This document shows positions 1-5,816 of a stretch of 5,816 bases of DNA, piece by piece. The translations under genes and the position numbers were made by a program. How positions within the stretch are numbered: the first letter of the stretch is position 1; each line of letters opens with the position of its first letter. Origin of the DNA: Bacteroidota bacterium (lineage in GTDB: Bacteria; Bacteroidota; Ignavibacteria; UBA10030); NCBI GenBank assembly GCA_025455125.1, contig JALONE010000157.1, forward strand, positions 1-5,816, written 5' to 3'. Below the pieces are notes generated by a model. It was not told the origin of the DNA, did no database searches, and saw only the letters and a program-made list of their open reading frames with translations.

Positions 1-663
1 GTCGCACACCGCTATCGCCAGCTCACCGGCACGTCGCGTGAACGAACGAACATCATCACGGTCCATCTCGGCAATGGATGTTCTGCATGCGCGATCAAGG
101 AAGGTTCTTCGTTCGACACGTCCATGGGGCTCTCGCCGCTGGAGGGGCTTGTGATGGGCACTCGCGGCGGGGACATCGACCCGGCCATCCTCGAGTACCT
201 TCACTTCAAGGAGGGCATGTCGATGACCGACATCGACAACATGCTCAACAAGCAATCCGGGCTTCTCGGCATTTCCGGATTGACGAATGATATGCGGGAT
301 CTTATCGCCGAGGCCAAGGAGCATCAGGACCGCCGCGCCACGCTCGCGATCAACATCTTCGCTCAACGCGCGAAGAAGTACATCGGTGCGTACCTCGCCG
401 AAATGAACGGCGCCGACGCGATCGTCTTCACCGGCGGCATCGGCGAGAATGCGTCGATCATCCGGCAGCGCATCTGCACCGGTCTCGACTGGTTCGGGCT
501 GACACTCGACGATCAGCTGAACCTCCAGATGGCCGGCGGCAAGGAGGGGCTCATCAGCACTCCCGAATCTCGCTTGAAGGCCTATGTCATTCCAACGAAC
601 GAGGAGTTGCTCATCGCGCGCGACACGGTCCGCTGTGTCCAGGATGCGCCAAGAAAGTATTAA
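1..663 (+). CDS. ackA: Acetate kinase, C-terminal part (5' end outside window)
   Basis: Acetate kinase interconverts acetyl-phosphate + ADP and acetate + ATP in the cytoplasm, the ATP-yielding last step of the Pta-AckA route. The frame is open from base 1 and gives 220 residues ending in tandem stops TAA TGA. The family is about 400 residues, so roughly 185 N-terminal residues lie outside. Visible ASKHA-family motifs are HLGNG (residues 22-26, the phosphate loop), DTSMGLSPLEGLVMGTRGGD (39-58), FTGGIGENA (adenosine-binding loop, about residues 141-149) and PTNEELLIARDT near the C-terminus. By alignment from memory to the Methanosarcina thermophila enzyme, H22 corresponds to His208 and R55 to the catalytic Arg241; the conserved Glu of TNEE is also present. 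HLGNG is followed by CSAC, so two cysteines sit where small or polar residues are more usual, which should not affect catalysis. glgP follows 114 nt downstream in the same direction. An internal ATG at 124 is not the start, because conserved family sequence continues upstream of it. Confidence 0.96.
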   Translation, partial: VAHRYRQLTGTSRERTNIITVHLGNGCSACAIKEGSSFDTSMGLSPLEGLVMGTRGGDIDPAILEYLHFKEGMSMTDIDNMLNKQSGLLGISGLTNDMRDLIAEAKEHQDRRATLAINIFAQRAKKYIGAYLAEMNGADAIVFTGGIGENASIIRQRICTGLDWFGLTLDDQLNLQMAGGKEGLISTPESRLKAYVIPTNEELLIARDTVRCVQDAPRKY

Positions 664-677
664 TGATTGAGAATTTT

Positions 678-732
678 GGATTGTAGATTTGACGGAGCAT
701 TGAGACATCCTTCAATCCGCAATCTCCAATCC
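678..732. repeat. Imperfect inverted repeat in the ackA-glgP spacer
   Basis: The left arm at 678-689 (GGATTGTAGATT) pairs with the right arm at 721-732 (AATCTCCAATCC) over 11 of 12 positions; only T684/C726 fails. A smaller hairpin, ATTGA at 699-703 with TCAAT at 712-716, nests inside the loop. No T-run follows the right arm, so it does not look like an intrinsic terminator. It may be a transcript-stability or processing structure between ackA and glgP, or simply a remnant of an intergenic repeat present in both orientations. The pairing is seen directly; any function is inference. Confidence 0.5.
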
Positions 733-744
733 GCAATCCGCAAT
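713..744. repeat. 7-bp tandem repeat (CAATCCG), about 4.6 copies
   Basis: Four heptamers, CAATCCG, CAATCTC, CAATCCG and CAATCCG, are followed by a partial CAAT. The array lies wholly in the non-coding spacer between ackA and glgP. Its reverse complement (GGATTG units) appears in degenerate form at 678-690. Read as protein it gives low-complexity text such as SIRNLQSAIRN, a kind of spurious peptide I recall being predicted from similar intergenic repeats in many environmental bacterial genomes. It is too short and too regular to be a CRISPR. Confidence 0.7.
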
Positions 745-767
745 GGTTCTGACTGTTCATTGTCTTT

Positions 768-773
768 GAGGAG
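768..773 (+). promoter_or_regulatory. Ribosome binding site of glgP
   Basis: GAGGAG lies 4 nt before the ATG at 778. This site decides the start: the frame is open back to a TTG at 667, but that extension would translate the CAATCCG repeat and has no comparable Shine-Dalgarno sequence. Confidence 0.6.
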
Positions 774-777
774 TCTG

Positions 778-2919
778 ATGTCGTCTTCGAGTCACCGTTC
801 TTCGTCAACCAATCATCTTCCCATCCGCCTCCGGGCTCTCGCCGCCAATCTCTGGTGGACCTGGAATCCCGAGGCTCAACAAATCTTTAAGGAACTCTCC
901 CCGCTCGTGTGGCGCTATTCGAATCACAGCGCCATCGCCGTGATGCAGGAAATCTCGGATCAGGAACTCGCAGCGCGATTGCAGGACCCACCGTTCGCAA
1001 AACGGGTCCGCGCGGTCATCGAGGAATTCGACGAGTACATGAGTCCGGCCTCCACCTGGGTCTCGCGCCATGCGCCGGCATTGAAGGATCCGGTCGCCTA
1101 TTTCAGCGCCGAATTCGGCCTGCACGAGTCGCTCCCCATCTACTCCGGCGGACTCGGCGTCCTCGCCGGTGACCATACGAAATCCGCGAGCGACCTCGGC
1201 CTTCCGTTCATCGGGATCAGTCTGCTCTATCGTCAGGGATATTTCAAGCAACGCATCAACCCGCACGGTTGGCAGGAAGAACTCTATCCGACGGCGACGC
1301 CGGAATCGCTCCCCCTCGAGCTCATCCTTCAACCGGAAGGGGGACGCCTTCTGAACTCGGTGGAGATCGGGCACAGCACCGTCTTCTTTCAAACGTGGCG
1401 GCTCCGCGTCGGTCGTGCAACGCTGTATCTGCTCGACACGAATCTTCCGGAGAACGAATCGCACTACCAGGGACTCACGTCAACGGTCTACGGCGGGAAC
1501 ATTGACACGCGGATCGGACAGGAGATCGTCCTCGGAATCGGCGGCACGCGGTTCCTGCAATCCATGGGGATCAAGCCTTCCGTGTATCACATGAATGAAG
1601 GGCACTCGGCATTCCTGACCCTGGAGTTGCTGCAGCGCGAACTGAAGAATTCCAGGAACAAGCAGCATGCCGAGCAGCGGGTCAAAGCGTCCTGCATTTT
1701 CACCACACATACACCCGTTCCTGCCGGTCATGATCGATTCAGCGCCGATCTCATGTATCACACGCTGGGACGGTTCTGGAGCGCCAGCGGTCTCTCGTTC
1801 GACGACTTCCTCGCCTACGGCCGGGTGAACCCCGCCGACGGCAACGAGCAATTCACAATGACCGTCCTCGCGTTGAAGATGTCCCGCGCTGCGAACGGCG
1901 TCAGCGAGCTTCACGGACACGTCAGCCGGAATATGTGGAAGGAACTGTACGGGGCCTCGCGGGAAGAGGAAGTCCCCATCGGGCACGTGACGAACGGCGT
2001 GCATACCCCCGGATGGGCGACGCACCATGCGCATGTCTTCTGGAACCAGCGGCTCGGATTCGACTGGACCGACAAGCTGATGGAACCGTCGTTCTGGCAG
2101 AAACTCACGAACGACGGCCTCGCCACCGACGAAGAGATCTGGGCGCTTCGGTACACCTTGCGGCGGGACCTGGTGGAATTCGTGCGCCGGCAGCAGTTTG
2201 AGTTCTTCCAACGTCTGAACGTCGAATCTCCGCTCGACACCGCGCACGTGCTCTCCCCCGACGCGTTGACCATCTGCTTCGCCCGGCGCTTCGCCACCTA
2301 CAAGCGCGCACCCCTGATCTTCCGACAGCTCGAAACGATCATCCCGATCCTCAAGGATCCGCAACGCCCGGTCCAGTTGATCTTCGCGGGCAAGGCGCAT
2401 CCGCGGGACAATGAAGGAAAACGGTTCATCCAGCGCATCATCGAAATGACGCGGCACGCCGACCTCATCGGGCGGGTGGTCTTCGTCGAGAACTATGACA
2501 TGAACGTCGCCCGGCATCTCGTCTCCGGGGCCGACGTGTGGCTGAACAATCCCCGGCGTCCGCTGGAGGCGAGCGGCACGAGCGGGATGAAAGTGTTGAT
2601 CCATGGCGGCCTCAATCTGAGCATCCTCGACGGATGGTGGCGGGAAGGTTTTGACGGCACGAACGGGTGGTCCATCGGCACGGACGCCCATGCCCCCGAG
2701 CCAGAAGCGCAGGACGAACAGGACTTCGCAGACCTGCTGCAGACGCTGACCCAGTCGGTCATTCCGGAGTTTTACGACCGGGACGCACAGGGCGTACCCC
2801 GACGGTGGGTCGGCCGCATCCGCCATGCCATGGCAACATTGATCCCGCGGTTCAGCACGGATCGCATGGTTTCGGAGTACATCAACAACTACTATCTCGA
2901 CCGTTCAAGGCGCGGTTGA
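778..2919 (+). CDS. glgP: Alpha-glucan (glycogen/maltodextrin) phosphorylase, DUF3417 type
   Basis: A 713-residue GT35 phosphorylase. It removes glucose from the non-reducing end of alpha-1,4-glucan with inorganic phosphate, giving glucose-1-phosphate in the cytoplasm. The N-terminus (about residues 13-110, containing LRALAANLWWTWNPEAQ) matches the DUF3417 domain found in the short bacterial/archaeal phosphorylase subfamily rather than the animal or E. coli type. Next come YFSAEFGLHESLPIYSGGLG and AGDHTKSASDLG, the typical N-terminal catalytic motifs, then MNEGHSAFL and THTPVPAGHDRF (H311, matching rabbit His377 by alignment from memory). RRFATYKR carries R504 and K509, matching phosphate-site Arg569 and Lys574. 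EASGTSGMK places the pyridoxal-phosphate lysine at K605. All key residues are present, so the enzyme should be active. Length fits the subfamily (about 700). The start at 778 is chosen from its Shine-Dalgarno sequence and because it avoids the upstream repeat. The Ser/His-rich first 12 residues are probably an unstructured tail. No dedicated promoter is visible in the 114-nt spacer, so read-through from ackA is possible. Confidence 0.95.
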   Translation: MSSSSHRSSSTNHLPIRLRALAANLWWTWNPEAQQIFKELSPLVWRYSNHSAIAVMQEISDQELAARLQDPPFAKRVRAVIEEFDEYMSPASTWVSRHAPALKDPVAYFSAEFGLHESLPIYSGGLGVLAGDHTKSASDLGLPFIGISLLYRQGYFKQRINPHGWQEELYPTATPESLPLELILQPEGGRLLNSVEIGHSTVFFQTWRLRVGRATLYLLDTNLPENESHYQGLTSTVYGGNIDTRIGQEIVLGIGGTRFLQSMGIKPSVYHMNEGHSAFLTLELLQRELKNSRNKQHAEQRVKASCIFTTHTPVPAGHDRFSADLMYHTLGRFWSASGLSFDDFLAYGRVNPADGNEQFTMTVLALKMSRAANGVSELHGHVSRNMWKELYGASREEEVPIGHVTNGVHTPGWATHHAHVFWNQRLGFDWTDKLMEPSFWQKLTNDGLATDEEIWALRYTLRRDLVEFVRRQQFEFFQRLNVESPLDTAHVLSPDALTICFARRFATYKRAPLIFRQLETIIPILKDPQRPVQLIFAGKAHPRDNEGKRFIQRIIEMTRHADLIGRVVFVENYDMNVARHLVSGADVWLNNPRRPLEASGTSGMKVLIHGGLNLSILDGWWREGFDGTNGWSIGTDAHAPEPEAQDEQDFADLLQTLTQSVIPEFYDRDAQGVPRRWVGRIRHAMATLIPRFSTDRMVSEYINNYYLDRSRRG

Positions 2920-2944
2920 CATTCACCATGCCCATGAATATCTT
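2916..2944 (+). promoter_or_regulatory. Putative promoter for the cyclase gene
   Basis: TTGACA (2916-2921) is a perfect sigma-70 -35 hexamer, followed after 17 nt by TATCTT (2939-2944, 4 of 6 matches to TATAAT). The same stretch also reads TATCTTTC, one mismatch from the Bacteroidota -7 pattern TAnnTTTG, with a TTG 20 nt upstream. It overlaps the glgP stop codon (2917-2919) and would give a leader of about 30 nt before the ATG at 2983, suggesting the cyclase gene can be transcribed apart from glgP. This rests on sequence match only. Confidence 0.4.
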
Positions 2945-2972
2945 TCACGATTGAGTAACTCCCGACCCCGCT

Positions 2973-2976
2973 AGGA
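2973..2976 (+). promoter_or_regulatory. Ribosome binding site of the cyclase gene
   Basis: AGGA sits 6 nt before the ATG at 2983, at normal spacing. It supports that start, as does the cyclase domain beginning about ten residues later. Confidence 0.55.
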
Positions 2977-2982
2977 ACTCGC

Positions 2983-4578
2983 ATGCAAGACCCTTCGGAA
3001 AGCGCTCAGCGAAAACTTGCCGCGATCATGTTCACGGACATCAAAGGCTTCTCCAAGAAGATGGCCGAGGACGAGACGCGCGCGTTCGAACTGCTCAAGA
3101 TGCACGACGCCATCATGCGTGTGCTGGTGGCGAAGTTCGGCGGCACGGTCATCAAGTCGCTGGGCGATTCGTTCATGGTCGATTTCGCGAGCGCCGTGAA
3201 CGCCGTCAAGTGCGCCGTCGAAGCTCAGAAGCGGTTCTGGAACTTCAACCGGGACAAGGATGAGTTCGAGCGGGTCGAGATCCGCATCGGCATTCACCTG
3301 GGCGACGTGCTGGTCCGCGAAGACGACATGATCGGCGACGGCGTCAACGTGGCATCGCGGGTCGAAGCGATCACGGAGCCGAACAGGGTCTGCATTACGC
3401 AGGAAGTGTATATGCAGATCCGCAACAAGTTCCCGATCCAGGTGTTCGAGATCGGACCGATGCACCTGAAGAACATCCCCGAGCCGGTGCAGGTCTATGA
3501 GATCATCATCGAGAGCATCCCCGAGCTCTCGACGCCGTCCGAATCCGCGATCCAATTCTCCAAACAGCATGGCATAGAGGTGTCTTCGGCGCAGGCGGCG
3601 GCACGCGAAGCGGAGGAAGCAAAGGAAGCGAACCGCGTCGAAGAGGCGCGCAAACGCTCTGAGCGCGAGCAAGCGGAAGCGGAGGAATCACGGCGCAAGA
3701 AGATCGAGTCGCATTACGCCCGCGCGGAGGAGCTTGTGCGTCAGGGCAAGCCCGAAGAGGCGGAGCGCGAACTCGCCGAGATCTACAAGCTCGAGCCCGC
3801 GCTGCAAGAGGCGAAGAATCAGCGGCGCCAGGAAGAAGAGGCGCGCGAGAAGCTGGCCCAGGAACAGATCGCCAAAGCCAGGGAGTTGATGAAGGCGAAG
3901 CAATTGAATGCAGCGGAAGCCGCGATCAACGAGATCTTTCGGATCTCCCCCCTGCACGTCGGCGCGCAGCAGATGCTCCAGCAGATCGAGGACGAACGCT
4001 ACCGCATCGACGAGGAAGAACGGCTCGAGAAGATCGGCAAGGAACTTCACGTCCCGACGGAAGACGAGCGCAAGATCGAAGAGCTCCTGGAGAAGGCTCG
4101 CCAGGAACTCGAGATGGAACAGTTCACCGAGGCCATCTTCACGCTGCGCGAATTGTTCCTCATCGACCCGAACCACTTCGCCGCGCGCCGGCTTGAGGAG
4201 AACATCCGGCAGGCAGAGCAGGCGAAGCAGGAACTCCTGAGACTGCAGGCGTTTCAGGAAGATGAGATCCGTCGACGCGAGGAACTCGACCGGCTTCGGG
4301 CCCGGTTGGCCGCCCACCGGGAACAGGCGGTCCATGTCGAGGAGATCGAAGCTCGGAAGATCAATTACAAACTGATCGGACAGGTCGCCGGCGGGATTCT
4401 TCTTGCGATCCTGCTCCTCGTCGTCGCGCCGCGCGTCTTCCGGATGATCGTCCCGAAGACCGCTTCGATCGCGCTCATCCAGTTCCAGGCAACTCCATCG
4501 GATTCTCTGGGACGGATGATGAAGGATGCGATTCCGATGCTGCTTATCGACGACCTACGCCAGTCCGGCCAGCTTTGA
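2983..4578 (+). CDS. Class III adenylate cyclase with TPR-like coiled region and one membrane segment (first part of a split gene)
   Basis: Codes for 531 residues before a TGA. Residues 10-175 form a class III nucleotidyl cyclase domain, which makes cAMP from ATP. Against mycobacterial Rv1625c (from memory) every key position is present: metal aspartates D19 (FTDIKGFS) and D62 (KSLGDSF), adenine-selecting K58 and D115, and transition-state N122 and R126 (GDGVNVASR). The K/D pair predicts ATP rather than GTP. Residues 203-460 are highly charged and helical, with three TPR-like hairpins at about 245-283, 296-337 and 369-410. A hydrophobic stretch at about 464-482 (QVAGGILLAILLLVVAP at its core) is a single membrane span; with the cyclase in the cytoplasm, what follows should lie outside. 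Residues 494-531 (ASIALIQF...DAIPMLLIDDLRQSGQL) resemble the start of the FlgO/TolB-like segment that follows the membrane span in cyclase-TPR proteins. That segment is cut off mid-domain and resumes in the +1 frame downstream. The gene starts 63 nt after glgP with its own ribosome binding site and putative promoter. Confidence 0.9.
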   Translation: MQDPSESAQRKLAAIMFTDIKGFSKKMAEDETRAFELLKMHDAIMRVLVAKFGGTVIKSLGDSFMVDFASAVNAVKCAVEAQKRFWNFNRDKDEFERVEIRIGIHLGDVLVREDDMIGDGVNVASRVEAITEPNRVCITQEVYMQIRNKFPIQVFEIGPMHLKNIPEPVQVYEIIIESIPELSTPSESAIQFSKQHGIEVSSAQAAAREAEEAKEANRVEEARKRSEREQAEAEESRRKKIESHYARAEELVRQGKPEEAERELAEIYKLEPALQEAKNQRRQEEEAREKLAQEQIAKARELMKAKQLNAAEAAINEIFRISPLHVGAQQMLQQIEDERYRIDEEERLEKIGKELHVPTEDERKIEELLEKARQELEMEQFTEAIFTLRELFLIDPNHFAARRLEENIRQAEQAKQELLRLQAFQEDEIRRREELDRLRARLAAHREQAVHVEEIEARKINYKLIGQVAGGILLAILLLVVAPRVFRMIVPKTASIALIQFQATPSDSLGRMMKDAIPMLLIDDLRQSGQL

Positions 4579-5816
4579 ACGCATTGCCGCACAATTGAAG
4601 ACGGAGTACATCCTGACGGGGTCCATCGAACCGTCCGGTGACCGTCGGAATATCAGTTACTCCCTGTACGATGTCCAGGGACAGGAATCCGTTCTGTCCG
4701 GGAAGAAGGAGATCACGATCCTGAACGTTCCGAAGTTCCGGGGTGAACTGGTGCGCTCGCTCCTGGACGAACTCGAGATCGTTTCGCCATTCGCTCCACC
4801 GACACTCACCACGCAAAGCGCCGAGGCCTACGAACTGTACCTGCAGGCCTTGTGGCTCATGCGCACGGGCACGTATCTGAACACCTTCCGCGCCGTGGAC
4901 GCCCTTCGCCTCGCGTTCGGGTACGATGAGAATTTCGCGGACGCGTATGCGCTGTTCGCGCAGGCGGCCATCCGCATCTACGAGAGCCGCGAGGAGGAGA
5001 GCGATCTGGAGGGAGCCACAGAGGCTGCCCAGCGGGCACTGAAGCTCTCCGCCGACAATGCAGACGCGCTGCTGGCGATGGCGCAGGTGCATCGCTATCG
5101 GAAGGAATACGAGAAGGTGATCCCGGAACTCGAGGCAAGCCTTGCCGCCCAGCCGGGGAAGGCAGAAACCTACCGGGAACTCGCGCTCATCTCCATCATC
5201 GGCGGGAACATGGACGACGCAGCGCGCTTCGTTCAGACGGCCATTTCACTCGACCCGAAGAATCCCCGCATGCATCATGCGCACGCCATCGTTCTCCATT
5301 TTGCGAAGGACTTCGAGGGAGCCGCAACCGCGTACTCCCAAGCGATCAATCTCGGCTCGAACGATTCCTTGCTGACGGTGAAGCATCTGCTTAATGCATG
5401 GCTTGAGGCCGGTTCGACCGACCGTGTGGTTCGATTCCTCGAGGATCTGAACCGGATCTCCCCCAAGGATTACCGGTTCCACTACTGGATCGGCCGCGCC
5501 TATCAGTTCGCCACCAGCGTGAGCAGCTCGCAACAATGGTTGGAACAAGGGAAAGCATTGACGCAGGATGCGATCGACTCGCAGCCGAACGATGCGCTCG
5601 CGTTCGCGTACGGCGGCCTCATCCTCACGCGGCTTGGACGCTTCAACGACGGCGAAATCGCGGTCAAGCGGGCGCTGGAGCTGAGGCCTTCCGTCGAGAA
5701 TCAATATCGCCTCGCGAACATGTACGCCCTGCAACGGGACAAGAAGGAAGAGGCCATTGCGGCGCTAAAAGAATCGATCTCCCGAAGGTTCGACTTCGTT
5801 GAGATCTTGAATCCCG
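4526..5816 (+). CDS. FlgO/TolB-like segment plus TPR repeats: continuation of the cyclase protein in the +1 frame (3' end outside window)
   Basis: This frame is open from 4523 to the window edge, giving 430 residues from the first ATG (4526). It overlaps the preceding frame by 53 nt. The ATG is probably not a true start: GAAGG abuts it with no spacing, and the first residues (MRFRCCLSTTY) look like out-of-frame translation. Believable protein begins near residue 16 with FERIAAQLKTEYILTGSIEP, which resembles the end of the FlgO/TolB-like segment found after the membrane span in cyclase-TPR proteins. From about residue 99 on there are TPR helical hairpins. Four consecutive ones begin near residues 178, 212, 246 and 280, an exact 34-residue period, with typical endings such as AISLDPKN and ALELRP; others lie at about 99-175, 354-388 and 389-421. 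No catalytic motif is seen. It probably forms the extracytoplasmic protein-binding part of the cyclase. Joined at CTT TGA, the two parts would make at least 944 residues. A separate TPR protein made by translational coupling is possible but less likely. Confidence 0.75.
   Translation, partial: MRFRCCLSTTYASPASFERIAAQLKTEYILTGSIEPSGDRRNISYSLYDVQGQESVLSGKKEITILNVPKFRGELVRSLLDELEIVSPFAPPTLTTQSAEAYELYLQALWLMRTGTYLNTFRAVDALRLAFGYDENFADAYALFAQAAIRIYESREEESDLEGATEAAQRALKLSADNADALLAMAQVHRYRKEYEKVIPELEASLAAQPGKAETYRELALISIIGGNMDDAARFVQTAISLDPKNPRMHHAHAIVLHFAKDFEGAATAYSQAINLGSNDSLLTVKHLLNAWLEAGSTDRVVRFLEDLNRISPKDYRFHYWIGRAYQFATSVSSSQQWLEQGKALTQDAIDSQPNDALAFAYGGLILTRLGRFNDGEIAVKRALELRPSVENQYRLANMYALQRDKKEEAIAALKESISRRFDFVEILNP
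4573..4579 (+). other. Frame-break site CTT-TGA-A (possible +1 frameshift site or indel)
   Basis: The cyclase frame ends with Leu codon CTT (4573-4575) and stop TGA (4576-4578). Skipping T4576 gives GAA CGC ATT GCC, the open TPR frame. CUU-UGA with a +1 shift is the slippery core of the bacterial prfB (RF2) programmed frameshift. Unlike prfB, there is no AGGGGG-type Shine-Dalgarno sequence a few bases upstream (GTCCGGCCAG here), and the base after the stop is A rather than C. The break itself is certain from the sequence; its nature is not. Confidence 0.45.

Noticed and set aside
678..732. Intrinsic terminator after ackA
   Set aside because: The stem is AT-rich and imperfect, with a loop of about 30 nt, and no T-run follows the right arm.
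713..744. CRISPR array
   Set aside because: The units are 7 bp and contiguous, with no unique spacers.
761..768. Bacteroidota-type -7 box (TGTCTTTG) before glgP
   Set aside because: It directly abuts the ribosome binding site, leaving almost no leader, and has no matching -33 element at the right distance.
667..777. Upstream TTG extension of glgP (37 extra residues)
   Set aside because: It would translate the CAATCCG repeat into low-complexity residues that belong to no known phosphorylase domain; the ATG at 778 has a GAGGAG site and sits right before the DUF3417 domain.
611..808. Small minus-strand frame across the ackA-glgP spacer
   Set aside because: Its middle (HCGLRIGDCGLKD) is just the reverse translation of the heptamer repeat, and its ends overlap two genuine genes.
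1480..2826. 448-codon open frame on the minus strand within glgP
   Set aside because: It is antisense to a gene with clear conserved motifs throughout, its translation has no recognisable domain, and long antisense frames are expected in GC-biased coding DNA. The same holds for minus-strand frames at 805-1464, 2971-3672, 3688-4335, 4544-5092 and 5246-5734.
4526..4576. ATG at 4526 as an independent start for a separate TPR protein
   Set aside because: It has no properly spaced ribosome binding site, its first residues look out-of-frame, and the protein would start in the middle of a FlgO/TolB-like segment whose first half is in the upstream frame. Kept only as a coordinate for the open frame.

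Overview
This window reads as one strand of an ordinary bacterial chromosome. All supported genes lie on the + strand, packed with short gaps, and the DNA is moderately GC-rich (high fifties percent by eye). No phage, IS, tRNA, rRNA or CRISPR signal is visible. The host is probably a Gram-negative environmental bacterium. Three things are compatible with the Bacteroidota/Ignavibacteriota/Chlorobiota side of the tree: a DUF3417-type glucan phosphorylase, a large cyclase-TPR sensor protein, and a CAATCCG-type intergenic repeat. This placement is a low-confidence inference.

Layout. Positions 1-663 hold the C-terminal half of acetate kinase (ackA), cut by the window edge. Positions 664-777 are a non-coding spacer with a 7-bp tandem repeat (713-744) whose inverted partner lies upstream, so the spacer can fold into an imperfect stem. 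Positions 778-2919 hold a complete alpha-glucan (glycogen/maltodextrin) phosphorylase, glgP, with its pyridoxal-phosphate lysine and phosphate-site residues intact. A plausible promoter straddles the glgP stop codon. From 2983 to the window end runs what looks like one large signalling protein: a class III adenylate cyclase domain, a charged helical region with three TPR-like hairpins, one membrane segment, a FlgO/TolB-like segment and a series of TPRs. In this sequence it is split into two reading frames near 4575.

How the genes relate. Phosphorylase releases glucose-1-phosphate from stored glucan, and acetate kinase makes ATP from acetyl-phosphate at the fermentative end of the same carbon flow, so the pair fits reserve-carbon and energy metabolism. 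The cyclase appears to be its own transcription unit and may link an extracytoplasmic protein-interaction domain to cytoplasmic cAMP; any link to the metabolic genes is conjecture.

The most interesting point is the frame break in the cyclase gene. The first frame ends exactly at CTT TGA, the same slippery codon plus stop used in the release-factor-2 (prfB) +1 frameshift, and the continuation lies in precisely the +1 frame. An obvious upstream Shine-Dalgarno stimulator is missing, so a plain indel (mutation or assembly error) is at least as likely.
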